Assembly: GCF_001447995.1 (NCBI RefSeq)
Contig: NZ_LDPE01000001.1
Coordinates: 868,001-932,000, forward strand
From: Maribacter dokdonensis DSW-8
GTDB lineage: Bacteria; Bacteroidota; Bacteroidia; Flavobacteriales; Flavobacteriaceae
Direction: 5' to 3'
DNA: 64,000 nt
In this document: in pieces, positions 38,146 through 46,999 of the stretch
Position numbering within the stretch: position 1 is the stretch's first letter
How the letters are laid out: each line of letters starts with the position of its first letter
Made by a program: the position numbers and the translations under genes
The notes under the pieces: generated by a model
Database searches by the model: none
Told to the model about the DNA's origin: nothing
The model's input: only the letters and a program-made list of their open reading frames with translations

Positions 38146-38238
38146 AATAATTGGTTTAAAGTTTGAGCAATAAACCTATTAAGAAAGAAGTGCCATAAAA
38201 ATGAAAAATGAGTGAAGTACGACTTTAAACTAGGTAAC

Positions 38239-39306
38239 TTATATTTTCAGTAAGTTTAATGTTTCCTGTCGGCGAATTTTTCCACTTTCAGTACGCTGAA
38301 ACTGTTTTATAATCAAAATCGATTTAGGTTTCTCAAATTTTTTGAATTCCCCTATACCATCAATAATTTTCCGAATGTCATTTACTTCTGCATCTTCAAC
38401 CACTAAAACCACTTTTTGTCCCAATTCATCATCTGCAACACCGGCAACAAAAAACGAAGTATCTATATAGTTTGATATTACTTTTTCAATGTGTTCTGGA
38501 TGTAACTTTACTCCTCCAGAATTAATGACATTATCCAACCTACCCAACCATTTAAATTGAGTTTTTGAAAGTAACTCAACCATATCATTGGTCACCACGG
38601 TTTCGTCTGTAATTTTTGGTGCGTTAATTACCAAACAACCTCTATCATCTATGGTAAGTTCTACATTTGGTAAAACCGTAAATGGAGCATCTTTAACTTC
38701 TTTATTGTTCAATGGTTTTATAGCGATATGAGTAACGGTTTCCGTCATACCATAGGTTTCATAACTGCTATTATCAACACCCTTTAATTCTTCTCTTATT
38801 GAATTAGAAATGGGTGCGCCACCAATTATTAATTTATGTACTTGATGTAGTTTAGATAAAGAGTTACCCACCTGCAAAGGTACCATGGCCCCAAAATCAA
38901 AAGAATCCATAACACCTTCCAATGGGTACGAACTTGGAGGCAAAAAATGAATATTCAAGCCCAAAACCATAGCCCTGACCAACATCATTTTACCTGCAAT
39001 GTATGAAGCGGGCAAACAGAGTAAAGCTGTGGATCTAGGCTTCAGGTTAAAATAGCTACCTGTTGCCAAGGCGCTATTTACCATATATTCTTTTTGAAGT
39101 GCAATTGTCTTTGGTTTTCCCGTAGAACCAGAGGTTTTTACCAATATTATTTCGGAGTCATCAATCCAATCCAAAAGAAATGCCCCGATTTGTTTTTCAT
39201 AGTCCTCTCCTTCCTTTATTAGACTATAACCAACCTCTGTTAAATCATCAAAAGAAATTGCCCTACCATGAATTGAAAAATTAGGGTGTATAAATGCTTT
39301 ATACAT
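38239..39306 (-). CDS. menE: o-Succinylbenzoate-CoA ligase (short form)
   Basis: A 355-residue AMP-forming ligase, about 100 residues shorter than E. coli MenE, as is usual in Bacteroidota. Visible motifs are the phosphate loop VKTSGSTGKPK (about 56-66), ETYGMTETVTH (about 200) and the C-terminal catalytic lysine in ESGKIRRQE (about residue 345). It activates o-succinylbenzoate with CoA in menaquinone synthesis. It is last in the unit menC - CPBP protease - menE, three bases after the protease gene, which supports MenE over other AMP-binding enzymes. Confidence 0.88.
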   Translation of the reverse strand: MYKAFIHPNFSIHGRAISFDDLTEVGYSLIKEGEDYEKQIGAFLLDWIDDSEIILVKTSGSTGKPKTIALQKEYMVNSALATGSYFNLKPRSTALLCLPASYIAGKMMLVRAMVLGLNIHFLPPSSYPLEGVMDSFDFGAMVPLQVGNSLSKLHQVHKLIIGGAPISNSIREELKGVDNSSYETYGMTETVTHIAIKPLNNKEVKDAPFTVLPNVELTIDDRGCLVINAPKITDETVVTNDMVELLSKTQFKWLGRLDNVINSGGVKLHPEHIEKVISNYIDTSFFVAGVADDELGQKVVLVVEDAEVNDIRKIIDGIGEFKKFEKPKSILIIKQFQRTESGKIRRQETLNLLKI

Positions 39307-39309
39307 TAC

Positions 39310-40257
39310 TTAATTATCGAGCTTTAAAAATTCTTCTTCAGTTAACACCTTACCTGTTAATTTTTCTTTCCAATTAGTCCATCCGTACTTTTTTGAAAAA
39401 ACCAATAAAAGAATAGGAAAAACTACAAATACAGGAACCAGCATATCCCAACCAAGCACAGGTTCTGAAATATCCCTATAGACAGAATCTACGCTAAATG
39501 CGGTCCAATCTGCAGTTACTAAAAGTGCTGCAGTTAAATTGTTTGCGGCATGAAAACCAAGAGCAAGTTCCAAACCTTCATCCATAAGTGTAATTATACC
39601 TAAAAAGAGTCCGGTTCCTATATAAAAAATCAAGATACCGTAACCCAATTTATCCACTTCCGGGTTCAATATGTGCAATAATCCAAACAGCAAAGAGGTA
39701 AAGAGAAGCGGAAACCATCTATTCTTAGTAAGTACGCCCAGACCTTGCATCATATACCCTCTCATTAAATACTCTTCCATACTTGTCTGTAACGGAATCA
39801 TTGCAATAGCTATAACGGCTAAGATCAAAAAAGGTTCTAATTGAAAGTTATATTCATAATCTTCAGGCGCAAAATAAATATCTATACCGATAAAAAGCAC
39901 AGATATTGAAGCCCATAAAAAGAAAGAAAAAGCTATTCTTTTCCAGTCAACTTTAGTTCTTGAAGTGGTCAATGCGGTAAGCGATTGTTGATGCAAAAAT
40001 TTAACCACTAGAAAAACCGCAATAAGTCCGAAAACAAAGGTTAAGAGCATGTAGAACAAAAATGTATTGGAGCCCAATACCTGGGACATCTTTCCTATAC
40101 TATTACTCATCATTGCAGACATACCACCTTCTTCCAGTGCCAAAGCAGCCAATAACGGAAAGGAGCCTAAAAACTGCCACACCACAATAATTATCAATAT
40201 TCCTACTAAATATCTCCAATTATCAATTAAACCTTTATACGCCTGTTCTATATACAT
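39310..40257 (-). CDS. CPBP family intramembrane metalloprotease (ABI family)
   Basis: A 315-residue membrane protein with about eight hydrophobic helices. All three catalytic motifs of the CPBP (Rce1/ABI) family are present: EEYLMRG (EExxxR, near residue 165), FGLLH (FxxxH, near 190) and HAANN (HxxxN, near 235). It would cut substrates within the inner membrane. It overlaps menC by ten bases and precedes menE by three bases, so it is embedded in a menaquinone operon; its substrate is unknown. Confidence 0.88.
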   Translation of the reverse strand: MYIEQAYKGLIDNWRYLVGILIIIVVWQFLGSFPLLAALALEEGGMSAMMSNSIGKMSQVLGSNTFLFYMLLTFVFGLIAVFLVVKFLHQQSLTALTTSRTKVDWKRIAFSFFLWASISVLFIGIDIYFAPEDYEYNFQLEPFLILAVIAIAMIPLQTSMEEYLMRGYMMQGLGVLTKNRWFPLLFTSLLFGLLHILNPEVDKLGYGILIFYIGTGLFLGIITLMDEGLELALGFHAANNLTAALLVTADWTAFSVDSVYRDISEPVLGWDMLVPVFVVFPILLLVFSKKYGWTNWKEKLTGKVLTEEEFLKLDN

Positions 40258-41300
40258 ATTTCATCAATTAAATTCGTATTCCAGTTTTTAGATTTATTAT
40301 AAAACAAACCACCATTCCTTACTTCTAAAGGACTATTAACATTATTAGTAAACAAAGCTCCGGTGCCTAAACCTTGTGGCATATTATTACCTAAAGTTGC
40401 AGTCCATTGAGCAATTGCGTTTAAACCTATATTACTTTCTAACGCACTAGTTACCCACCAACCAATATTGTTTCTTTCAGCAATTGTAATCCATTCATTA
40501 CTACCTGCAAAACCTCCAACTAAACTTGGTTTCAAAATAATATATTGTGGTTGTATAGTTTGTAGCAACGTTACCTTTTTTGTTACATCAACAACCCCAA
40601 TTAATTCTTCGTCAAGAGCTATAGGCAATGGTGTTTTAGCACAAAGATTTTTCATTTCATTCCATTGTCCCTGTCTAATAGGTTGCTCAATGGAATGTAA
40701 ATCAAGTTTTGACAATACTTCTAATTTCGCCAACGCCTCTTCTGCAGAAAATGCACCGTTGGCATCTACACGCAATTCAATTTCATCTTTAGAGTAACGC
40801 TCTCTAATAGATTTAAGCAATGCAATTTCCGTATCAAAATCAATGGCACCAATCTTCATTTTAATGCATGAAAAACCATCTTTTAGCTTATTCTCTATTT
40901 GCTGATGCATAAACTCTTTATCGCCCATCCAAACTAGACCATTAATGGAAATTGGTTCTTGGCCCCCTAAAAAAGTGGAATCAAAAAGATGAAAAGGATC
41001 GTTTGATCGCAGTGACAGAAATGCCTGTTCAACCCCAAATTGAATACTAGGAAAATTAGATAATCGCTTAAGCAATTCCGCTTCCCCTAAATTGATATTA
41101 TTTACAACCCAATTACATTTATCTTCATAACCAGGAACATCATCAAAGCTAAGTCCCCTAAACAATCCGCACTCACCTACTCCCTTTTTACCATCTTGCT
41201 CCAAGAATAGAAACCATGTTTCCTTTGTTTTTAGAATTCCTCTGGAGGTCCCGCTTGGATTTTTAAAATTTAGGATATACTTTTTAAAAATTGCTTTCAT
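40248..41300 (-). CDS. menC: o-Succinylbenzoate synthase
   Basis: A 350-residue enolase-superfamily enzyme. I chose the ATG at 41300 (MKAIFKKYIL) over an in-frame TTG at 41312, because a promoter box TAAATTTG covers that TTG. Catalytic features are the KMKIG lysine motif near 155, the metal ligands in RVDANGAF, SIEQPIR and ALDEEL, and the second lysine in ILKPSLVGG. It dehydrates SHCHC to o-succinylbenzoate in menaquinone synthesis. Its 3' end overlaps the CPBP protease gene by ten bases. Confidence 0.9.
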   Translation of the reverse strand: MKAIFKKYILNFKNPSGTSRGILKTKETWFLFLEQDGKKGVGECGLFRGLSFDDVPGYEDKCNWVVNNINLGEAELLKRLSNFPSIQFGVEQAFLSLRSNDPFHLFDSTFLGGQEPISINGLVWMGDKEFMHQQIENKLKDGFSCIKMKIGAIDFDTEIALLKSIRERYSKDEIELRVDANGAFSAEEALAKLEVLSKLDLHSIEQPIRQGQWNEMKNLCAKTPLPIALDEELIGVVDVTKKVTLLQTIQPQYIILKPSLVGGFAGSNEWITIAERNNIGWWVTSALESNIGLNAIAQWTATLGNNMPQGLGTGALFTNNVNSPLEVRNGGLFYNKSKNWNTNLIDEICI

Positions 41301-41309
41301 ATAATCCTT

Positions 41310-41317
41310 CAAATTTA
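41310..41317 (-). promoter_or_regulatory. Putative -7 box for menC (TAAATTTG)
   Basis: Minus-strand TAAATTTG fits TAnnTTTG and ends nine bases before the ATG at 41300, giving at most a very short leader. Confidence 0.4.
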
Positions 41318-41354
41318 GCTATATTTTCACTTTAATACCGACGGATTTATTAGA

Positions 41355-42140
41355 ATGGAAGAAAAAGTGATTTGGATAACGGGAGCATCATCAGGAATTG
41401 GCGAAGCGCTGACATATCAATTGAACGCGCTGGGTGCAAAAATAATAGCTTCGGCTAGAAGGGAGAGTGTATTAACTCAAGTTAAAAATAATTGCAAGAA
41501 TCCGGACAATGTTAAAATACTCCCTTTAGATCTAACCAATTTTTTATCACTTGAAGAAATTACCGATACTGCATTTTCGCTATTTGGAAAAATTGATGTT
41601 TTAATCAACAATGGCGGATTAAGCCAACGTTCTTTGATTGTTGAAACCAAATTTGAAGTTTATCAACAAATGATAGACGTCAATTATTTGGGTACCATAA
41701 AATTAACCAAACACGCCTTACCCTATTTCATAAAACAAAAAGGAGGTCATTACGTAACCATCACCAGCTTAATGGGTAAATTTTCATCGCCTTACCGTTC
41801 TGGATATTGTGGTGCAAAACATGCATTACACGGCTTCTTTGATGCCTTGCGAATGGAGCATGAGAAAGACAATATTGATGTATCTATCATCTGCCCTGGC
41901 TTTATACAGACCAACGTTGCCAAAAATGCTTTGACCGCTAATGGTACTTCACTACAAAAAGAGGACAATGCAACTCTTAACGGCATGCCCGTAGAAAAAT
42001 GTGCTAAGGAAATCATTAGCGCTATTAAAAAGAAACGCTTTGAAACCTATATTGGTGGTAAAGAAAAATTTGGTATTTACTTAAAACGCTTTTTCCCTAA
42101 ACTATTACACCGTGTAGTAATGAAAAGTAAGGTGAGGTAA
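41355..42140 (+). CDS. Short-chain dehydrogenase/reductase (SDR)
   Basis: A 261-residue classical SDR with the cofactor loop GASSGIGEA (about residues 10-18), NNGG (about 88-91), the catalytic Ser in TSLMG and the YxxxK pair YCGAKHAL (about 155). A C-terminal basic stretch (RFFPKLLHRVVMKSKVR) may associate with the membrane, as in DHRS7-like SDRs. The substrate is unknown; NAD(P)-dependent reduction of a ketone or alcohol oxidation is expected. It is the only plus-strand gene in the men region and ends two bases from the convergent kinase gene. Confidence 0.88.
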   Translation: MEEKVIWITGASSGIGEALTYQLNALGAKIIASARRESVLTQVKNNCKNPDNVKILPLDLTNFLSLEEITDTAFSLFGKIDVLINNGGLSQRSLIVETKFEVYQQMIDVNYLGTIKLTKHALPYFIKQKGGHYVTITSLMGKFSSPYRSGYCGAKHALHGFFDALRMEHEKDNIDVSIICPGFIQTNVAKNALTANGTSLQKEDNATLNGMPVEKCAKEIISAIKKKRFETYIGGKEKFGIYLKRFFPKLLHRVVMKSKVR

Positions 42141-42142
42141 TT

Positions 42143-44113
42143 TTATTTAAAATTAAACCAAAAACGAACTCCTTCATTGGTTTTATCTGTATTCAATGAA
42201 GTCTGCAGCTGATTTGCCAACCTGTTCATTAAACGAATACCCATTGAGGAATTTGCTCTTTCATCTGTATCTTCCGGTAAGCCAATACCATTGTCCGTAT
42301 ACTCAAAGAAACCTTCTTGACCCGCAATTTTTCTCAAATGAATGTAAATTTTACCGTTACTATCATCATGGGGAAATGCATATTTAAACGAGTTAGATAC
42401 CAATTCGTTTAAAATAAGTCCAAAAGGTATAGCTCTATCAATATCCAGCTCAACACCTTCGGCATCTATGGTAATATTAATATTATGACCTCCTTTTTTA
42501 TATACGGATTGAATACTATTGATCAAACTCTCAATATACCCTTGCATTTCAATTACGGATAAATCATCATTCTGATATAATTTTTGATGTATAAGCGCCA
42601 TGGCCTTTACCCTACTCTTACCCTCTTCCAATGCGGCAATTGCAGCTTTACTTCTAGTATTTTTGGTTTGTAAACTCAGTAAACTAGAAACCATCTGTAG
42701 GTTATTCTTTACTCTGTGGTGTATTTCTTTCAACAGAGAATCTTTTTCTACCAATGAGTTTTCGATAATAAATTTTTGCTCGGCAATAAGACGTTGATTC
42801 TTAATACTCTTTAAGTAAGCATATACCAGACCGGCAAAGCCAATAAGCGTAAATATCAAGGAAACAAAAACCAAGCTAATTTTATCATCCCTAGCCTTAA
42901 TATCTTTTCTAGATGCTTCTAATTGAGCTTTTTGTTGCTCCATAGTTTTTTTGGAGTTATCCAAATCTTGCTCAATTACCGATGTCAGTTGCTGATTTTT
43001 AATATTAGAAGCAAGAGCATCTATAGAGTCTCTAATTCTAATATTTTTCTTTAAATAAACCGTTGAGTTTTGATAATCACCGGTTTTAAAATAATAATCC
43101 GCATAAATTCTGTTCCGCTTTAAAATATTATCCAATTTAATTGGGTTCATTTCATCGCTTAAGTAATCTGTTGCCTTAGCATAATCATCTAATTTTAAAT
43201 AACACTCTGCCAACGCCAAGGTATTTTCAATAATATCAGATGAAAACTTACTCTTATTATATTTTCTAATAATTTCCCTACTCTCTTCTAAAAACGGAAT
43301 TGCTTTTTCATATTCACCCAGTTGTACATGACATTTACCAATATTGCCAATAATGATTCCGTTTAAAATTCTACCATCGGCAATTTCCTTATCAGAATGT
43401 TGATTGGTAACATCACTTAAAAAAACCTTGATCAAACCCTCTGCTTTTTTAAAGTAGCTAAGCGCCGTAGGCGTAGATTTATCTTGTCTTAAATAATTAC
43501 CAATTGTATTATTGTAAATGGCAAGCCCGTAGTAATCATCATCTTTAAGCTCTTTCTTTTCTTCGGTCATGTAATCTCGCATAGCTTTTCTATACTGACC
43601 AAGACTAGCGTAAATATCATAAAAGGCAACATTATCGGTCAAACCCAATTCACGCTTAACCCTTCTGATTTCTATTTGCTTATCATAAAGTTCTAGCTTA
43701 GCATAATTATTATCTAAGATATCTAAAATGATGTGTTTGGAATCTAGATCCAAATTACTTAAGTCATCGTATAGAGGTCTAGCAATAGCCAAACTCTTCT
43801 CATAGTTGCCCAAATCGTAATATATCTGAGACTCAATAAGTTGGTAATTCCTAATGGAAATAGAATCTTTAGTTTTCTCAGAACTGTTCAAATACACTTT
43901 TACGGTATCTAACCAATCATATGGTGAATTCTGATTGTAACGATTTGGAGTATTAAAAAAGAAGAAAGAACGTAATTCTCCGTTCTCTAAATCTTGAAAC
44001 TGCTTGTAGTAATCTTCATTTTGAGTCGTTACACCATCTTGCGCCGCTAAAGTGCACATAAATACACTAAGAACTATAGTGCCTACAAATCTCAAAATAA
44101 AAGGTTTTTTCAT
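42143..44113 (-). CDS. TPR-containing sensor histidine kinase (HisKA_2)
   Basis: A 656-residue protein: signal peptide (about 1-24, ending LAAQ), TPR-like helical repeats (about 75-370) predicted to be periplasmic, a coiled segment, one transmembrane helix (about 412-435), then the HisKA_2 dimerisation domain with EIHHRVKNNLQM (phospho-acceptor His about 466) and the HATPase_c domain with NELVSNSFKYAF and DNGIGLP. It would sense an unknown envelope signal and phosphorylate a response regulator; the LytTR regulator 405 bases upstream on the same strand is the likely partner. A structured spacer lies between them. Confidence 0.88.
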   Translation of the reverse strand: MKKPFILRFVGTIVLSVFMCTLAAQDGVTTQNEDYYKQFQDLENGELRSFFFFNTPNRYNQNSPYDWLDTVKVYLNSSEKTKDSISIRNYQLIESQIYYDLGNYEKSLAIARPLYDDLSNLDLDSKHIILDILDNNYAKLELYDKQIEIRRVKRELGLTDNVAFYDIYASLGQYRKAMRDYMTEEKKELKDDDYYGLAIYNNTIGNYLRQDKSTPTALSYFKKAEGLIKVFLSDVTNQHSDKEIADGRILNGIIIGNIGKCHVQLGEYEKAIPFLEESREIIRKYNKSKFSSDIIENTLALAECYLKLDDYAKATDYLSDEMNPIKLDNILKRNRIYADYYFKTGDYQNSTVYLKKNIRIRDSIDALASNIKNQQLTSVIEQDLDNSKKTMEQQKAQLEASRKDIKARDDKISLVFVSLIFTLIGFAGLVYAYLKSIKNQRLIAEQKFIIENSLVEKDSLLKEIHHRVKNNLQMVSSLLSLQTKNTRSKAAIAALEEGKSRVKAMALIHQKLYQNDDLSVIEMQGYIESLINSIQSVYKKGGHNINITIDAEGVELDIDRAIPFGLILNELVSNSFKYAFPHDDSNGKIYIHLRKIAGQEGFFEYTDNGIGLPEDTDERANSSMGIRLMNRLANQLQTSLNTDKTNEGVRFWFNFK

Positions 44114-44284
44114 ATCTCAATAAAAGTCGAATCAAACTTAATGCTAATAGCTGACCCAACTAAATTTTTGTTGTGAGCCGTTATTAAATTATCATTAAAT
44201 AACAACGAGCCAAAAAAGCGTGTTCTACGTACTTTTTATTAAATCATTAAAAATTGCGCTTTATACTGGCTGCCTTAGACCAAT

Positions 44285-44336
44285 ATGGCTAAAACAATAG
44301 GCAATTATCAATAAATCAAAATTATGAATTAGCCAT
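44285..44336. repeat. Inverted repeat ATGGCTAA / TTAGCCAT
   Basis: Perfect 8-base arms at 44285-44292 and 44329-44336, 36 bases apart, in the spacer upstream of the histidine kinase. Too far apart for a stable hairpin of A/T-rich sequence; it could be a pair of protein-binding half-sites. Confidence 0.5.
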
Positions 44337-44351
44337 AGGACCGTGCATTAA

Positions 44352-44456
44352 TTGTTGTGTAACCTCAAATATTTGTTGTGAAATGCAAACAAGTGGTTCA
44401 GCCATGCATTTTACCGATGAAAAATAACATTTAAACGATGAAAAAATACCTTTCAT
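44352..44456. repeat. Five 21-base phased units with direct repeats
   Basis: TTGTTGTG occurs at 44352 and 44373, a related TGGTTCAG at 44394, CGATGAAAAATA at 44415 and CGATGAAAAAATA at 44436. All starts are exactly 21 bases apart, two helical turns. The first three share a GTT core at 44354, 44375 and 44396. LytTR regulators bind two direct-repeat elements separated by this distance. The rest of the 405-base spacer (44114-44473) shows no gene. Confidence 0.6.
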
Positions 44457-44473
44457 CTAAGATTGGCGCAAAA

Positions 44474-44500
44474 AAAAACACCTTTAAAAAAGGTGTTTTT
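44474..44500 (-). terminator. Terminator after the LytTR regulator gene
   Basis: Arms AAAAACACCTTT / AAAGGTGTTTTT with a three-base loop, 18 bases past the stop at 44519, with flanking A and T runs. Confidence 0.85.
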
Positions 44501-44518
44501 TTTATATATCAATTTATA

Positions 44519-45280
44519 TCAAGAATTCATTGCCGAAATAATAAATTCTTTAAAGTCTTTAGAAATTGGAATCAATGTATTATTGATCATTATATCCTTT
44601 GAATTAATAGCATCAATATGATCTACATTTACAATGTATGATTTGTGTGCTCTATAAAATTTATTCTGGGGAAGCTTCTCTAAATAATCTTTTAATGGTG
44701 ATCGTACCAAGAATTTTTTATCCACGGTATTCACTTCTAAATATACATTATCCGCCTTTATAAACTGAATATCACCAAATTGAATTCTGTAATATAAATG
44801 TTGTTTTTTAACAAATATAGAATCCTTCAAAATTGAATTTGACATGGCAACATCTTCAGTATTTCCACTGTTAGCCGTTCCATTACTGGCATTTTGTTTG
44901 CCATAAATAAAGTTAGATAAGGCAATTTCAATAGAAGTATAAAGATCTTGTTGCTCAAATGGCTTTACCAAATAACCGTTAGGCTTAACCGTCTTGGCAT
45001 TCTCAACCGTTGCACGATCAGAGTTAGAGGTTACAAAAATGAAAGGAATGTCATAATTCTCCCTAATATGTTTACCTAAGTCTATACCTGTTTTATCAGA
45101 GGCTAAAATGATGTCAATAAGAACTAAGTCAACCTGCTGGGTTTTTAACACCTCAACTGCTTGCTCGTAAACGATTACATTATCAACTATTTCATATCCT
45201 ATTTCCTCTAACATAGATTGCATATCATCAGCGATGATTACATTATCCTCAACAATTAGAATTTTTATGGGTTGTTCCAA
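44519..45280 (-). CDS. LytTR family response regulator
   Basis: A 253-residue regulator. The receiver domain (about 5-125) has the acidic pair ED (11-12), the phosphorylation site LVLIDIIL (Asp56) and the conserved Lys in LVKPFEQQ. A linker rich in Asn/Gly is followed by a LytTR DNA-binding domain (about 150-250) with YLEVNTVDKKFLVRSPL and FYRAHKSYIVN. The start is a TTG: an in-frame stop lies just upstream, and the next ATG is inside the receiver. It begins 32 bases after menA and may be co-transcribed with it. Likely partner of the TPR kinase downstream. Confidence 0.9.
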   Translation of the reverse strand: MEQPIKILIVEDNVIIADDMQSMLEEIGYEIVDNVIVYEQAVEVLKTQQVDLVLIDIILASDKTGIDLGKHIRENYDIPFIFVTSNSDRATVENAKTVKPNGYLVKPFEQQDLYTSIEIALSNFIYGKQNASNGTANSGNTEDVAMSNSILKDSIFVKKQHLYYRIQFGDIQFIKADNVYLEVNTVDKKFLVRSPLKDYLEKLPQNKFYRAHKSYIVNVDHIDAINSKDIMINNTLIPISKDFKEFIISAMNS

Positions 45281-45312
45281 GACTTAAAATGGTTTGTGGG
45301 TTATACTCAAAA

Positions 45313-46221
45313 TTACAAAAAATAATAATAACTAATAAAAAACAATACCGCTATACAAAACGTACTTAAAGCTAATTTTTTAAGCTCAGGATCTAGTTCT
45401 GCAGCCTTATTTGTGAGAGCTACTTTTCTTAAATGAACCAGTATTGGTAAGTAGCCTACAAGACTTACATAACGTAACTGTGAGGCATTTGTTGTAAAGA
45501 GAAAATAAAACAAACACAAAAAGGATACGACCAGAATGGTATAATGATATTTTTTTGCCTTTGACAATCCCATTTTTACGGCCAACGTATTCTTACCAAC
45601 GGCAGTATCTGATTTAATGTCTCGCATGTTGTTAAGATTAAGAACCCCAACACTTAAAAGTCCTATTGCAATTGCCGGTAATACAGCGATCAAATCAATA
45701 AATTTCAAGTACAAAAACATGGACCCCAAAACACTTACCAATCCGAAAAATATAAAGACAAAAACATCTCCCAAACCTTGATAACCATAGGCTGATTTAC
45801 CTACAGTATATTTAATTGCGGCCCAAATGGCCAATGCACCTAAAACCAAAAATAAGACAGGGTAAAGAACATCTTTAATTCCAAACGATGTGATAATCAA
45901 TGAAATGATTAAAACTGCATTAATTACAATGCTGATATAGATACCTCTTTTTAATTCTGCGGCAGTAAGCAAACCACTTTGCAAGGCGCGTTTAGGTCCT
46001 ATTCTATCATCACCATCAGTGCCTTTGACACCATCACCATAGTCATTGGCAAAGTTAGAGGTCACCTGTAGGCCTATAGTTGTACATAAGGCCAATATGA
46101 AAATAGTTACATTGGTGGCACCATAATAAGCAGCCAATGCCGTACCTACAAAAATACCTGATATTGATAAGGGAAGCGTTCTAAGCCTTGCAGCGTTGAG
46201 CCAAGCTTTAACTTTAGTCAC
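45313..46221 (-). CDS. menA: 1,4-Dihydroxy-2-naphthoate octaprenyltransferase
   Basis: A 302-residue integral membrane prenyltransferase of the UbiA family with about nine helices. The two Asp-rich motifs are NFANDYGDGVKGTD (about 55-68) and NNMRDIKSD (about 197-205). It attaches the polyprenyl chain to DHNA, the membrane step of menaquinone synthesis. Its start overlaps the stop of the preceding SPOR-like gene by one base, indicating translational coupling. Confidence 0.92.
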   Translation of the reverse strand: MTKVKAWLNAARLRTLPLSISGIFVGTALAAYYGATNVTIFILALCTTIGLQVTSNFANDYGDGVKGTDGDDRIGPKRALQSGLLTAAELKRGIYISIVINAVLIISLIITSFGIKDVLYPVLFLVLGALAIWAAIKYTVGKSAYGYQGLGDVFVFIFFGLVSVLGSMFLYLKFIDLIAVLPAIAIGLLSVGVLNLNNMRDIKSDTAVGKNTLAVKMGLSKAKKYHYTILVVSFLCLFYFLFTTNASQLRYVSLVGYLPILVHLRKVALTNKAAELDPELKKLALSTFCIAVLFFISYYYFL

Positions 46222-46829
46222 TAATATGGATCTTCTATTTGAATTCTTTTACCGTCTTGGTAAGAGGCTACGAAAGCATCGTTGAAACCTAGATCAACCA
46301 ATTGTTTTCTGAATGACTGGGCCTCTTCTAGGGTTTCAAAGTTTCCTAAGGAATAAGAGTAAAAAGGATTTGTCTTTACAAAAAGTGTATTGGTCAATGC
46401 CTCAGAAGCCAATGTTACATTGTTATCCACAAATGATTTTACCTGAACCGAATATATCTTTTCTTTCTGTAAAAACTCTTTTGCCAAGTAAAATTCCTTT
46501 ACCAAACTAAGTTCTTCATTCTGTTCTTTTAGGTTCTCCAAGCGCGTTCTATATGCATCAACACTATCAATTGATGTCAAAACCAAATCTTTATTATTGT
46601 TCCTGTTAAAACCTCCAGAACTAGAAATACCAGCGGTAAAAGATGTGAAAGCCAAACCACCTATTAAGAAAAGACCTGTAATACCGGCAAAAATGTTTCG
46701 CTGAATCTTACTCTTTTTTAATTCTTTATTCTTAAACTTTATTTGATCCAATAAACGCTCATTAATAATTTGAGCTTTATCTACATCTTTATGTAATTCT
46801 AGTAAATCACTTTCTTCTATAAAAGGCAT
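46221..46829 (-). CDS. Single-pass membrane protein with SPOR-like domain
   Basis: A 202-residue protein with an N-terminal cytoplasmic coiled coil (about 8-40), one transmembrane helix (about 46-68, NIFAGITGLFLIGGLAF), a second short coiled coil (about 88-118) and a C-terminal domain (about 120-200) resembling SPOR: YSVQVKSFVDNN, then FYSYSLGNFETLEEAQSFRKQLVDLGFNDAFV. SPOR domains bind denuded peptidoglycan at the septum. The assignment is by motif resemblance. Coupled to menA by a one-base overlap. Confidence 0.7.
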   Translation of the reverse strand: MPFIEESDLLELHKDVDKAQIINERLLDQIKFKNKELKKSKIQRNIFAGITGLFLIGGLAFTSFTAGISSSGGFNRNNNKDLVLTSIDSVDAYRTRLENLKEQNEELSLVKEFYLAKEFLQKEKIYSVQVKSFVDNNVTLASEALTNTLFVKTNPFYSYSLGNFETLEEAQSFRKQLVDLGFNDAFVASYQDGKRIQIEDPY

Positions 46830-46999
46830 ATACAGGGTAAATTTTGCGCTTAAAACTTAAATGTAAGTTAAAATTTGTTAATAACTTTTCATTTACCACA
46901 AAAATAAAATTAATTGTAAGTTATCACAATAAACCTGACCATTATTTAAGTTATTTCGTTGAAAATCAAATAACTAAGAATTTTCTTACAATTAACACC

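Noticed and set aside
44352..44456. CRISPR array from the 21-base periodic repeats
   Set aside because: The repeats are only 8-13 bases long, of two different types, with no spacers of CRISPR length and no cas genes nearby.
44474..44500. Hairpin as attenuator of the kinase gene
   Set aside because: It lies directly behind the regulator stop codon and has the form of an ordinary terminator; it is more than 360 bases from the kinase start.
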